DNA of 7,656 nt from Streptomyces megasporus (GCF_000718985.1 NZ_JODL01000051.1:1-7656), one strand, 5' to 3'. Shown: positions 1 through 7,004, counted from the stretch's first letter. The notes: generated by a model not told the origin, from the letters alone. Program-made: numbers and translations.

Positions 1-214
1 GCTGAAGGGGGAGGACACCGCGGCGATCCGGGAGGCGTCGGAGAAGGTGGCCTCCACCAGCCAGAAGCTCGGGCAGGCGCTGTACGCCGACGCCCAGGGT
101 CAGCAGGCCGCCGGCGGTTCCGCCGGAGCCGGCGCCCAGAACAGCGACGACGACGTGGTGGACGCCGAGATCGTCGACGACGACAAGTCCAACAACAAGG
201 GTGATGCAGCGTGA
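1..214 (+). CDS. dnaK: DnaK (Hsp70 chaperone), C-terminal 70 residues, 5' truncated by window edge
   Basis: This is the 3' end of the Hsp70 chaperone gene; the reading frame starts at base 2 and ends with TGA at 212-214. Seen: about 32 residues of charged helical sequence ([16 protein letters not shown] and on), which fits the last helices of the substrate-binding-domain lid. A Gln/Gly/Ala-rich linker follows, then the acidic tail [13 protein letters not shown] at residues 49-61 of the fragment, which is the usual C-terminal signature of actinobacterial DnaK. The ATPase domain and most of the substrate-binding domain lie outside the window. DnaK binds exposed hydrophobic peptides in the cytoplasm with an ATP cycle driven by DnaJ and GrpE, and in Streptomyces it also acts as co-repressor with HspR. 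The stop codon overlaps the grpE GTG start by 4 bases (GTGA), which suggests translational coupling. The identification rests on the tail plus the following grpE, dnaJ and hspR. Confidence 0.95.
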   Translation, partial: LKGEDTAAIREASEKVASTSQKLGQALYADAQGQQAAGGSAGAGAQNSDDDVVDAEIVDDDKSNNKGDAA

Positions 215-933
215 CGGAGGAGACCCCGGGCTTTGAGCAGAAGCCCGACGTCCCCACCGAACCGGCGGCCCCGGCTCAGGGGCAGCACGACCTGAACGGG
301 CAGCCGGAGCAGCCCGCCGACACCTCGGCGCAGACCTCCGGGCCCGCCGAGGAGGCGGGTCCGGAGGAGCAGGCCGGCGACGCCGGCGCGGTGGCGGCGC
401 TGACGGCCCAGCTCGACCAGGCCCGCAGCGCCCTGAACGAGCGCACCCAGGATCTCCAGCGGCTCCAGGCGGAGTTCTCCAACTACCGCCGCCGGGTCGA
501 GCGGGACCGGGCCGCCGTCAAGGAGATCGCGGTCGCCAACGTGCTGGCCGAGCTGCTGCCGGTGCTCGACGACATCGGCCGCGCACGGGACCACGGCGAG
601 CTGGTCGGCGGCTTCAAGTCGGTGGCCGAGTCGCTGGAGACCGTGGTGGCCAAGATGGGGCTGCAGCAGTTCGGCAAGGAGGGCGAACCCTTCGACCCGA
701 CCGTGCACGAGGCTCTGATGCACTCGTATTCTCCGGATGTCACCGAGACGACGTGCGTGCAGATCCTTCAGCCCGGGTATCGCATCGGCGAGCGCACGAT
801 CCGCCCCGCGCGGGTCGGGGTCGCCGAGCCACAGCCGGGCGCGCAGCCGTCGTCCCCGTCGTCGACGACGGCCGAGGCACAGCAGGCGGAAGCGGCACCG
901 GATGAGGAGAGCGGTGGCCCCGAACAGGGCTGA
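211..933 (+). CDS. grpE: GrpE, nucleotide exchange factor for DnaK
   Basis: 240 aa. GrpE is a dimeric cytoplasmic co-chaperone that releases ADP from DnaK and so resets the Hsp70 cycle. Seen: residues 1-60 are acidic, Pro/Gln/Ala-rich and probably disordered. Residues about 61-105 form a heptad-like helix with the family motif [16 protein letters not shown] (85-100). A helical segment follows, then the compact head at 145-205 with [13 protein letters not shown] (158-170) and [16 protein letters not shown] (187-202), which is the GrpE signature region. Residues 206-240 are a low-complexity Ser/Ala/Glu tail. The protein is longer than the roughly 197 aa of E. coli GrpE because of these two flanks, as is usual in Streptomyces. 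The GTG start overlaps the dnaK stop, and AAGGGTGAT at 197-205 can serve as Shine-Dalgarno. The gap to dnaJ is 33 bases, so it is cotranscribed. Confidence 0.97.
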   Translation: MTEETPGFEQKPDVPTEPAAPAQGQHDLNGQPEQPADTSAQTSGPAEEAGPEEQAGDAGAVAALTAQLDQARSALNERTQDLQRLQAEFSNYRRRVERDRAAVKEIAVANVLAELLPVLDDIGRARDHGELVGGFKSVAESLETVVAKMGLQQFGKEGEPFDPTVHEALMHSYSPDVTETTCVQILQPGYRIGERTIRPARVGVAEPQPGAQPSSPSSTTAEAQQAEAAPDEESGGPEQG

Positions 934-966
934 CGCGAGGAGAGACCGAGAGGAGGGACGCCGGGG

Positions 967-2142
967 ATGAGTACCAAGGACTTCGTGGAGAAGGACTACT
1001 ACAAGGTCCTCGGCGTCCCGAAGGACGCCACCGAGGCGGAGATCAAGAAGGCGTACCGGAAGCTCGCCCGCGAGTACCACCCGGACGCCAACAAGGGCGA
1101 CCGCCAGGCGGAGGAGCGCTTCAAGGAGGTCTCCGAGGCGCACGACGTCCTGGGCGATCCCAAGCGTCGCAAGGAGTACGACGAGGCGCGCGCGCTCTTC
1201 GGCGCCGGCGGGTTCCGCACCGGCCCGGGAGCGGCGGGCGGCGGCTTCAACTTCGACCTGGGCGACCTCTTCGGAGGCGGCGCCCCGGGCGGAGCCGGGG
1301 CCGGCGGCTTCGGCGGCGGCCTCGGGGACGTCTTCGGCGGTCTGTTCGGCCGGGGCGGCACCACCACCCGCACGCAGCCGCGCCGCGGTCAGGACATCGA
1401 GTCCGAGGTGACGCTCAGCTTCACCGAGGCGGTGGACGGGGCCACGGTCCCGCTGCGGATGTCCAGCTCCGCGGCGTGCAAGGCCTGCTCGGGCACCGGC
1501 GACAAGAACGGCACCCCCAGGGTCTGCCCGACCTGCGTCGGCACCGGGCAGGTCAGCCGCGGCGGCGGGGGCGGGTTCTCGCTCACCGACCCGTGCGTGG
1601 ACTGCAAGGGCCGCGGACTGATCGCCGAGAACCCGTGCGAGGTCTGCAAGGGCAGCGGCCGGGCCACCAGCTCGCGCACGATGCAGGTCCGCATCCCCGC
1701 CGGGGTCTCGGACGGCCAGCGGATCAGGTTGCGGGGCAAGGGCGCGCCGGGCGAGCGCGGCGGACCGAACGGAGACCTCTACGTCGTGGTGCACGTCGAG
1801 CCGCACCCGGTGTTCGGCCGCAAGGGCGACAACCTGACGGTCACCGTGCCCGTCACCTTCACGGAGGCGGCGCTCGGCGGCGAGATCAAGGTGCCGACCC
1901 TCGGCGGTCCGCCGGTCACCCTCCGGTTGCCGGCCGGTACGCCCAGTGGCCGGACGATGCGCGCCCGCGGCAAGGGAGCGGTGCGCAAGGATGGCACTCG
2001 GGGCGACCTGTTGGTCACCATAGAGGTGACGGTTCCGAGGAATCTGAGCGACAAGGCACGGGATCTGCTGGAGTCCTACCGTGACGCGACCGCGGGCGAG
2101 GATCCGCGGGCGGCGCTGTTCAAGGCCGCGAAGGGAGATTGA
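967..2142 (+). CDS. dnaJ: DnaJ (Hsp40), class A J-protein with zinc-binding domain
   Basis: 391 aa. DnaJ delivers substrates to DnaK and stimulates its ATPase. Seen in order: a J domain at 10-72 with the essential HPD at 38-40; a Gly/Phe-rich linker at about 79-135; four CxxCxGxG zinc motifs at 171-178, 187-194, 210-217 and 224-231, all eight cysteines present; then two substrate-binding beta domains (about 235-355) and a C-terminal dimerisation region. This is a complete class A DnaJ of normal length. The ATG start has AGGAGG at 951-956, ten bases upstream. The stop lies 6 bases before the hspR start. Streptomyces usually carries a second DnaJ next to hrcA; position in the dnaK-grpE-dnaJ-hspR operon makes this the DnaJ1 type. 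The zinc region also has a Gly run at 199-203 between motifs 2 and 3, which looks like ordinary loop variation. Confidence 0.98.
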   Translation: MSTKDFVEKDYYKVLGVPKDATEAEIKKAYRKLAREYHPDANKGDRQAEERFKEVSEAHDVLGDPKRRKEYDEARALFGAGGFRTGPGAAGGGFNFDLGDLFGGGAPGGAGAGGFGGGLGDVFGGLFGRGGTTTRTQPRRGQDIESEVTLSFTEAVDGATVPLRMSSSAACKACSGTGDKNGTPRVCPTCVGTGQVSRGGGGGFSLTDPCVDCKGRGLIAENPCEVCKGSGRATSSRTMQVRIPAGVSDGQRIRLRGKGAPGERGGPNGDLYVVVHVEPHPVFGRKGDNLTVTVPVTFTEAALGGEIKVPTLGGPPVTLRLPAGTPSGRTMRARGKGAVRKDGTRGDLLVTIEVTVPRNLSDKARDLLESYRDATAGEDPRAALFKAAKGD

Positions 2143-2148
2143 CGGAAG

Positions 2149-2625
2149 ATGGACGGGCACGGCCGCGGACGACAGGGTCAGGGACGGGCACGCAACAACC
2201 CCTATGAGCTGACGGACGACTCGCCGGTCTACGTCATCTCGGTCGCGGCCCAGCTCTCCGGGCTCCACCCGCAGACGCTGCGGCAGTACGACCGTCTCGG
2301 TCTCGTCTCCCCCGATCGCACCGCCGGGCGCGGTCGCCGCTACTCGGCCCGCGACATCCAGCTACTGCGGCAGGTGCAGCGGCTGTCGCAGGACGAGGGC
2401 ATCAACCTCGCGGGCATCAAGCGCATCATCGAGCTGGAGAACCAGGTCACCGCCCTCCAGGCCAAGGTGGCCGAGCTCCAGCAGGCGCTGGAGGGCGCGG
2501 CGCTGGCCATGCGCCAGCGCGAGGCGCAGGTGCACGCGTCCTACCGCCGCGACCTGGTCCCCTACCAGGAGGTGCAGCAGTCCAGCGCGCTGGTGGTCTG
2601 GCGCCCCCAGCGGACGGCGGACTGA
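2149..2625 (+). CDS. hspR: HspR, MerR-family heat-shock repressor
   Basis: 158 aa. HspR binds HAIR inverted repeats (CTTGAGT-N7-ACTCAAG) and represses dnaK operon and clpB transcription in actinomycetes; DnaK is its known co-repressor. Seen: a basic, Gly/Arg-rich N-terminus (residues 1-16), then PVYVISVAAQLSGLHPQTLR (26-45) and the wing QYDRLGLVSPDRTAGRGRRY (46-65), the MerR winged helix-turn-helix. DIQLLRQVQRLSQDEGINL (69-87) and a coiled coil at about 92-128 (IIELENQVTALQAKVAELQQ) follow. The C-terminus ends in the typical SALVVWRP (146-153). There are no cysteines of the metal-sensing MerR kind. ATG is preceded by AGGGAG (2132-2137), which lies inside the end of dnaJ, so translation is probably coupled. 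As last gene of the operon it is autoregulated in known relatives. Its operator at 4150-4170 is in this same window. Confidence 0.97.
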   Translation: MDGHGRGRQGQGRARNNPYELTDDSPVYVISVAAQLSGLHPQTLRQYDRLGLVSPDRTAGRGRRYSARDIQLLRQVQRLSQDEGINLAGIKRIIELENQVTALQAKVAELQQALEGAALAMRQREAQVHASYRRDLVPYQEVQQSSALVVWRPQRTAD

Positions 2626-2639
2626 CCGGACCGGCCGAA

Positions 2640-2666
2640 CCCGTCGGACCGATCGGGTCCGGCGGG
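2640..2666 (+). terminator. Probable terminator of the dnaK-grpE-dnaJ-hspR operon
   Basis: An 11-bp inverted repeat, CCCGTCGGACC (2640-2650) and GGTCCGGCGGG (2656-2666), with one G-U pair and a 5-base GATCG loop, starts 15 bases after the hspR stop. No T-tract follows, which is common for high-GC actinobacterial terminators. Read-through into the downstream protease gene cannot be excluded. Confidence 0.6.
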
Positions 2667-2757
2667 GCGGTCCGAATCCCCCGCACGGATCCCCGCGCTC
2701 ACCTGATCGGCGGTGTGCGGATGGCCGGATGGCCTAAGCGGGGCGCAGCGTGAAGGC

Positions 2758-3597
2758 ATGGACAAGATACGCGCCGTCATAGCCGCAGTCGTCACCGTCG
2801 CCACCTCCGCCGCGCTCCTGGGTGCCGCGCCGCTGAACCCGCCCGTGCCCGCCGCCCCGGCGGAGCGCGTGGCCGACGCGCTCCGGGCGCCCTGGCCCCA
2901 CGGCACCGTCAGGACCGTCGGGAAGCTCGTCGGGACCTATGCGGACGGGCAACTGCTCACCTGCTCCGGAGCCGTGGTGGACGCGCCGAACGGAAGCGTC
3001 GTCGTCACCGCCGCGCACTGTGTCCACAACCCCGGCGAGCCGCGCTGGGAAGAGGCCTGGTTCGTCCCCGGCTACGACCGCCACGGCACCGCGAACGTCG
3101 CGCGGGTCGGTTGGCGGGTGAAGTCCGCGCACGTCGAGTCCGAGTGGAAGCGCGGCCGTCTCCCCGATTCCCTGCCGTACGACTACGCGTTCCTGACCGT
3201 CGAGAAGAAGGACGGTCGGACGCTCCAGGAGCGGGTGGGGGCCAACCGGATCGACTTCGCACCCGTGGACCCCGGCCGGCAGACCGTCGTCCTGGGCTAC
3301 CCGGCCGCGGCGCCGTACGACGGCGAGACGCTCGGCCACTGCGCGGGCACGCCCGCCCTGCTGACCGGCCGGGACACCCAGGCGCCCAACGTGGGCGGGC
3401 TGCTGCTGGAGTCCTGCGACCTGACCCAGGGGTCCAGCGGTGGGCCGTGGCTCCAGGAGTACGACGCGGAGAGCCAGTCCGGCACGGTCGTGGCCGTGAT
3501 GTCGGTCGGTGACGACCAGGGCCGGGTGCTCGGCCGTCCCTTCCCGGAGCAGGCGCGGAAGCTGCTCCAGGCCGCGGGCGACGCCTCCCGTGGCTGA
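2758..3597 (+). CDS. Secreted trypsin-like (S1 family) serine protease
   Basis: 279 aa from the ATG at 2758. Seen: an export signal, with K3 and R5 followed by a hydrophobic Ala/Val stretch (residues 6-24) and a Pro/Ala-rich segment to about 35; there is no lipobox Cys and no twin-arginine. The chymotrypsin-fold triad is visible: H87 in TAAHC (84-88), D142 in YDYAFL (141-146) and S227 in GSSGGPW (225-231). Four cysteines outside the signal (69, 88, 195, 220) could form two disulfides, with C69-C88 matching the conserved His-loop bridge. The oxyanion motif has Ser226 where trypsin has Asp (GDSGGP), as in many bacterial glutamyl-endopeptidase-like members. It is probably an active extracellular or cell-wall endopeptidase; specificity is unknown. 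An upstream in-frame GTG at 2713 would add 15 residues ahead of the signal, so the later ATG is preferred, although its Shine-Dalgarno is weak (GAAGG sits only one base before it). It lies 132 bp after hspR, behind a hairpin. Confidence 0.85.
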   Translation: MDKIRAVIAAVVTVATSAALLGAAPLNPPVPAAPAERVADALRAPWPHGTVRTVGKLVGTYADGQLLTCSGAVVDAPNGSVVVTAAHCVHNPGEPRWEEAWFVPGYDRHGTANVARVGWRVKSAHVESEWKRGRLPDSLPYDYAFLTVEKKDGRTLQERVGANRIDFAPVDPGRQTVVLGYPAAAPYDGETLGHCAGTPALLTGRDTQAPNVGGLLLESCDLTQGSSGGPWLQEYDAESQSGTVVAVMSVGDDQGRVLGRPFPEQARKLLQAAGDASRG

Positions 3598-3619
3598 ACC
3601 GCCCACCGGGCCGCTCGTG

Positions 3620-3654
3620 GACGCGCCGCCGGCGTTCGACGCCGGCGGCGCGTC
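3620..3654. terminator. Perfect hairpin between convergent genes, bidirectional terminator
   Basis: GACGCGCCGCCGGCG (3620-3634) is exactly complementary to CGCCGGCGGCGCGTC (3640-3654) with loop TTCGA; 15 bp, or 16 bp with a 3-base loop. It lies 22 bases after the protease stop and 34 bases beyond the stop of the minus-strand PPOX gene, so it can end both transcripts. There is no T-tract on either strand. Confidence 0.8.
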
Positions 3655-3688
3655 GCCGTGTCGGCGGGGGTTCCCGGCCGGACCCCGG

Positions 3689-4111
3689 TCAGACGGTGCC
3701 CAACGCCCGGTCCACGGCGATCTCGATCAGCACCCGCTCGGGGTTGGGGCGCGGGGTGCGCAGGTAGCGCTCGGCGTACCGGGCGACCGCGTCGGCGATC
3801 GCCTCGGGGTCGGTGCGGACGGTCGCGCGGCCCTCCAGGGTGGCCCAGCGCCGCCCGTCCACCTGGCAGACGGCGACCCGGGCGCCCTCGGGGCGCTCGG
3901 CGGCGGCCAGGACGTTGGCCACCTTGGTGCTGCCGCGCCGGGTGATGACCCGGGCCAGGCCCGCCTCGGGGTCGTAGGTGACGCCGACCGGCACCACGTG
4001 GGGCGTCCCGTCGGGCCGCAGGGTGGTCAGGGTGCACAGGTGGCGTTCGCGCCAGAAGGCGAGGTAGGCGTCCTCGGGATTCCGGGGGTCCCGTCGTGAT
4101 TGCGTGGCCAT
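3689..4111 (-). CDS. PPOX-class (pyridoxamine-phosphate-oxidase-like split barrel) flavin or F420-dependent oxidoreductase
   Basis: 140 aa, the usual size for small one-domain split-barrel proteins. Seen: HLCTLTTLRPDGTPHVVPVG (24-43), the characteristic first strands of the PNPOx-like fold; ITRRGSTKVANVLAA (56-70), matching the conserved Ser/Lys/Asn phosphate-binding segment of the cofactor site; and RWATLEGRATV (88-98), another conserved strand. The C-terminal part is a helix and a strand (PERVLIEIAV). In this family some members use F420, others FMN, FAD or heme, and the true substrate is usually unknown; many actinobacterial ones are annotated 'PPOX class F420-dependent'. The sequence alone does not settle the cofactor. 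It converges on the protease gene and diverges from clpB, with 115 bp between the two start codons. It lacks a good Shine-Dalgarno and has a -10-like TAGTTT seven bases before the ATG, so it may be leaderless. Confidence 0.82.
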   Translation of the reverse strand: MATQSRRDPRNPEDAYLAFWRERHLCTLTTLRPDGTPHVVPVGVTYDPEAGLARVITRRGSTKVANVLAAAERPEGARVAVCQVDGRRWATLEGRATVRTDPEAIADAVARYAERYLRTPRPNPERVLIEIAVDRALGTV

Positions 4112-4118
4112 GATCCGG

Positions 4119-4124
4119 AAACTA
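4119..4124 (-). promoter_or_regulatory. Candidate -10 element of the PPOX gene (leaderless transcript)
   Basis: On the minus strand TAGTTT (plus-strand AAACTA, 4119-4124) fits a TANNNT -10 hexamer. A start of transcription seven bases downstream falls on the A of the ATG at 4111. I see no convincing -35 hexamer at 17-18 bases upstream. Confidence 0.35.
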
Positions 4125-4149
4125 TCCCGTTTTCCCTTCCCGCTTCTGC

Positions 4150-4170
4150 CTTGAGCGCAGTAGACTCAAC
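4150..4170. promoter_or_regulatory. HAIR operator (HspR binding site) upstream of clpB
   Basis: CTTGAGC (4150-4156), a 7-base spacer GCAGTAG, then ACTCAAC (4164-4170). Against the published HAIR consensus CTTGAGT-N7-ACTCAAG, 12 of 14 arm positions match and the spacer length is exact; the two deviations are at the inner end of the left arm and the outer end of the right arm. The site is 56 bases before the clpB GTG. Known HspR targets in Streptomyces include clpB and the dnaK operon, so HspR very probably represses clpB here. A -10-like TAGACT (4161-4166) lies inside the site, and TTGAGC (4151-4156) could alternatively be a -35; I cannot decide which is used. No second HAIR and no CIRCE element was seen in the window. 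Confidence 0.93.
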
Positions 4171-4206
4171 TTACTGCATGTGGTTCATTGCAGAGTTGGA
4201 GACGGC

Positions 4207-4217
4207 AGGAGGAGGAG
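4207..4217 (+). promoter_or_regulatory. Ribosome binding site that fixes the clpB start
   Basis: AGGAGGAGGAG lies 9 bases before the GTG at 4227. This strong Shine-Dalgarno, together with the family-typical N-terminus ([11 protein letters not shown]), selects GTG 4227 over the in-frame TTG at 4188, which would add 13 residues translated across the Shine-Dalgarno itself. Confidence 0.9.
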
Positions 4218-4226
4218 CACGCACTC

Positions 4227-6821
4227 GTGGACGCCGAGCTGACGAACAGGAGCCGGGACGCGATCAGCGCGGCCGACAACCGCGCCCTCACCGGGGGCCA
4301 CCCGGACATCACCCCGGCGCATCTGCTGCTGGCCCTGCTGGAGGGCCAGGACAACGAGAACATCCAGGACCTGCTCGCCGCCGCCGACGCCGACCAGGCC
4401 GCCCTGCGGTCCGGCGCCGAGCGCCTGCTGGCCGCCCTGCCCAGCGTGCAGGGCTCCACCGTGGCCCGTCCGCGGCCCGACCGCGAACTGCTGTCCGTCA
4501 TCGCCGACGCCACCCGGCGCGCCAAGGAGCTGGGCGACGCCTATGTCTCCACCGAGCACCTGCTCATCGGCCTGGCGGCCAAGGGCGGGCAGGTCGCCAC
4601 GCTCCTCGCGCAGCAGGGCGCCACCGCCGCCAGGCTGCTCGACGCCTTCGAGCGCAGCCGCGGCGGTCAGCGCGTCACCACGCCGGACCCGGAGGGCACC
4701 TACAAGGCCCTGGAGAAGTTCGGCACCGACCTCACCGCCGCCGCGCGCGAGGGCCGGCTCGACCCCGTCGTCGGCCGCGACCAGGAGATCCGCCGCGTGG
4801 TGCAGGTCCTCTCCCGGCGCACCAAGAACAACCCCGTGCTCATCGGCGAGCCCGGCGTCGGCAAGACGGCCGTCGTGGAGGGCCTGGCGCAGCGCATCGT
4901 CAAGGGCGACGTCCCCGAGTCGCTGAAGAACAAGCGTCTGGTCGCCCTCGACCTGGGCGCGATGGTCGCCGGGGCCAAGTACCGCGGCGAGTTCGAGGAG
5001 CGGCTCAAGGCCGTCCTGGCGGAGATCAAGTCGAGCGAGGGGCGGATCGTCACCTTCATCGATGAGCTGCACACGGTCGTCGGCGCGGGCGCCGGCGGCG
5101 ACTCCGCGATGGACGCGGGCAACATGCTCAAGCCGATGCTGGCCCGCGGCGAGCTGCGCATGGTCGGCGCCACCACGCTCGACGAGTACCGCGAGCGGAT
5201 CGAGAAGGACCCGGCCCTGGAGCGCCGCTTCCAGCAGGTGCTGGTCGCCGAGCCCACCGTCGAGGACACCATCGCGATCCTGCGCGGCCTCAAGGGACGC
5301 TACGAGGCCCACCACAAGGTGCAGATCGCCGACGGCGCGCTGGTGGCCGCCGCGGCCCTCTCCGACCGCTACATCACCTCCCGCTTCCTGCCGGACAAGG
5401 CCATCGACCTGGTGGACGAGGCCGCCTCCCGGCTGCGCATGGAGATCGACTCCTCGCCCGTGGAGATCGACGAGCTCCAGCGCGCCGTGGACCGGCTGAA
5501 GATGGAGGAGCTGGCCCTGGCCAACGAGAACGACCCCGCCTCCCGCGAGCGGCTGGAGCGGCTCCGCCGCGAGCTGGCCGACCGCGAGGAGGAGCTGCGC
5601 GGCCTCACCGCCCGCTGGGAGAAGGAGAAGCAGGGCCTCAACCGCGTCGGCGAGCTGAAGGAGAAGCTCGACGAGCTGCACGGCCAGGCCGAGCGCGCCC
5701 AGCGCGACGGCGACTTCGAGACCGCCTCCAAGCTGCTGTACGGCGAGATCCCCACCCTGGAACGCGAGCTGGAGGAGGCGTCCGCCGCCGAACAGGAGGC
5801 CAGCGGCAAGGACACCATGGTCAAGGAGGAGGTCGGCTCGGACGACATCGCCGACGTCGTCGCCTCCTGGACGGGCATCCCCGCCGGGCGGCTGCTGGAG
5901 GGCGAGAGCCAGAAGCTGCTGCGCATGGAGGAGGAGCTGGGCAAGCGGCTGATCGGCCAGACCGAGGCCGTCCGCGCCGTCTCCGACGCCGTCCGCCGCT
6001 CCCGCGCCGGCGTCTCCGACCCCGACCGGCCCACCGGATCCTTCCTCTTCCTCGGCCCCACCGGCGTCGGGAAGACGGAGCTGGCCAAGGCGCTCGCCGA
6101 CTTCCTCTTCGACGACGAGCGGGCCATGGTCCGCATCGACATGAGCGAGTACGGCGAGAAGCACTCGGTCGCCCGCCTGGTCGGCGCGCCCCCCGGTTAC
6201 GTCGGCTACGAGGAGGGTGGCCAGCTCACCGAGGCGGTGCGGCGGCGCCCGTACAGCGTCGTGCTGCTGGACGAGGTGGAGAAGGCCCACCACGAGGTCT
6301 TCGACATCCTGCTCCAGGTGCTCGACGACGGGCGGCTCACCGACGGGCAGGGGCGGACGGTGGACTTCCGCAACACCATCCTCATCCTCACCTCCAACCT
6401 CGGCAGCCAGTTCCTGATGGACCCCCTGGCCAAGGAGGAGGAGAAGCGGGAGAAGGTCATGGCGACGGTCCGCTCCTCCTTCCGGCCCGAGTTCCTCAAC
6501 CGGCTGGACGACCTGGTGATCTTCTCCGCGCTCAGCGGCGAGGAGCTGCGCCGCATCGCCCGGCTCCAGATCGACGCACTCGCCCGGCGCCTGGCCGACC
6601 GCCGGCTCGTCCTCGACGTCGCCGACGCGGCGCTGGACTGGCTGGCGGTGGAGGGCAACGACCCGGCCTACGGCGCCCGCCCGCTGCGCCGCCTGGTCCA
6701 GACGGCGATCGGCGACCAGCTCGCCCGGGAGATCCTGGCGGGCGAGATCCGCGACGGCGACACCGTCCGCGTGGACGTGGACGTGGAGCGGGAGGGCCTG
6801 TCCGTCACCGCGACGCGGTAG
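4227..6821 (+). CDS. clpB: ClpB, Hsp100 AAA+ protein disaggregase
   Basis: 864 aa from GTG 4227, close to the 857 aa of E. coli ClpB. ClpB forms hexamers that thread polypeptides out of aggregates and works with DnaK/DnaJ/GrpE in the cytoplasm. Seen in order: a Clp N-domain with two repeats (1-145); AAA+ module 1 with Walker A GEPGVGKT (207-214), pore-loop Tyr252 in [10 protein letters not shown] and Walker B FIDE (277-280); a long coiled-coil middle domain at about 408-527, rich in Glu/Arg/Leu, whose presence distinguishes ClpB from ClpA; AAA+ module 2 with Walker A GPTGVGKT (610-617), pore-loop Tyr658 in GYVGYEEGG and Walker B LLDE (680-683); and the C-terminal small domain with [13 protein letters not shown] see no ClpP-binding IGF/IGL loop, as expected for a disaggregase. 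All key residues are present. It is transcribed from a HAIR-controlled promoter and followed by a strong hairpin. Confidence 0.98.
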   Translation: MDAELTNRSRDAISAADNRALTGGHPDITPAHLLLALLEGQDNENIQDLLAAADADQAALRSGAERLLAALPSVQGSTVARPRPDRELLSVIADATRRAKELGDAYVSTEHLLIGLAAKGGQVATLLAQQGATAARLLDAFERSRGGQRVTTPDPEGTYKALEKFGTDLTAAAREGRLDPVVGRDQEIRRVVQVLSRRTKNNPVLIGEPGVGKTAVVEGLAQRIVKGDVPESLKNKRLVALDLGAMVAGAKYRGEFEERLKAVLAEIKSSEGRIVTFIDELHTVVGAGAGGDSAMDAGNMLKPMLARGELRMVGATTLDEYRERIEKDPALERRFQQVLVAEPTVEDTIAILRGLKGRYEAHHKVQIADGALVAAAALSDRYITSRFLPDKAIDLVDEAASRLRMEIDSSPVEIDELQRAVDRLKMEELALANENDPASRERLERLRRELADREEELRGLTARWEKEKQGLNRVGELKEKLDELHGQAERAQRDGDFETASKLLYGEIPTLERELEEASAAEQEASGKDTMVKEEVGSDDIADVVASWTGIPAGRLLEGESQKLLRMEEELGKRLIGQTEAVRAVSDAVRRSRAGVSDPDRPTGSFLFLGPTGVGKTELAKALADFLFDDERAMVRIDMSEYGEKHSVARLVGAPPGYVGYEEGGQLTEAVRRRPYSVVLLDEVEKAHHEVFDILLQVLDDGRLTDGQGRTVDFRNTILILTSNLGSQFLMDPLAKEEEKREKVMATVRSSFRPEFLNRLDDLVIFSALSGEELRRIARLQIDALARRLADRRLVLDVADAALDWLAVEGNDPAYGARPLRRLVQTAIGDQLAREILAGEIRDGDTVRVDVDVEREGLSVTATR

Positions 6822-6840
6822 CGGCCCCGGCGGCACCCCT

Positions 6841-6876
6841 GCCACGGCCCCCGACCGGACCTCGCCACGGCCCCCG
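6841..6876 (+). repeat. Short direct repeat of 13 bases downstream of clpB
   Basis: GCCACGGCCCCCG occurs at 6841-6853 and again at 6864-6876, 23 bases apart start to start. The second copy supplies most of the outer left arm of the hairpin at 6868-6908; the first copy can pair with the same right arm instead. Confidence 0.8.
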
Positions 6877-6908
6877 GCGGCGCCCTTCGAGGGCGGCGTC
6901 GGGGGCCG
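6868..6908 (+). terminator. Probable clpB terminator, long GC-rich hairpin
   Basis: An 18-base left arm at 6868-6885 (CGGCCCCCGGCGGCGCCC) pairs with 6891-6908 (GGGCGGCGTCGGGGGCCG) with one mismatch and one G-U pair; the loop is TTCGA. It begins 46 bases after the clpB stop and has no T-tract. It separates clpB from the next gene. Confidence 0.75.
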
Positions 6909-6973
6909 CGCGCGTCCGGATCCCCGCATCGGATGATCATGGCGGGCCGATGGCGGAGGACGGAAGTTCGGGC

Positions 6974-7004
6974 TTGCCACGACGGGGTCGGGGTAGGGGA
7001 GGAT
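6974..7004 (+). promoter_or_regulatory. Possible promoter of the YbjN-domain gene
   Basis: TTGCCA (6974-6979) resembles a -35 hexamer. A -10 candidate GAGGAT (6999-7004) follows at 19 bases, and TAGGGG (6994-6999) at 14 bases is an alternative. Neither spacing is ideal, so this is only a weak suggestion, supported by the terminator-like hairpin just upstream that implies a new transcript. Confidence 0.3.

Noticed and set aside
100..2268. 722-codon open frame on the minus strand opposite dnaK, grpE, dnaJ and hspR
   Set aside because: It crosses four well-identified genes, is Arg/Ala/Leu-rich without motifs, and is explained by codon bias.
3297..4037. Minus-strand frame overlapping the protease and PPOX genes
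   Set aside because: It is Arg/Pro/Gly-rich low-complexity sequence and conflicts with both genes, which carry clear family motifs.
4174..4193. CTGCA/TGCAG inverted repeat in the clpB leader, considered as a thermosensor hairpin
   Set aside because: The stem is only 5 bp with a 10-base loop and does not cover the Shine-Dalgarno at 4207-4217, so an RNA thermometer is not supported.
4100..5065. Plus-strand frame across the start of clpB
   Set aside because: It is an out-of-frame reading of clpB, dominated by Arg, Gly and Pro; the clpB frame has the Clp N-domain and Walker motifs.
4185..6980. 931-codon open frame on the minus strand opposite clpB
   Set aside because: It mirrors the whole clpB gene. 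In high-GC DNA the antisense frame lacks stops because of third-position bias. The translation is repetitive Leu/Gly/Ala/Val/Gln/His-rich sequence with no domain, while clpB on the other strand is unmistakable.
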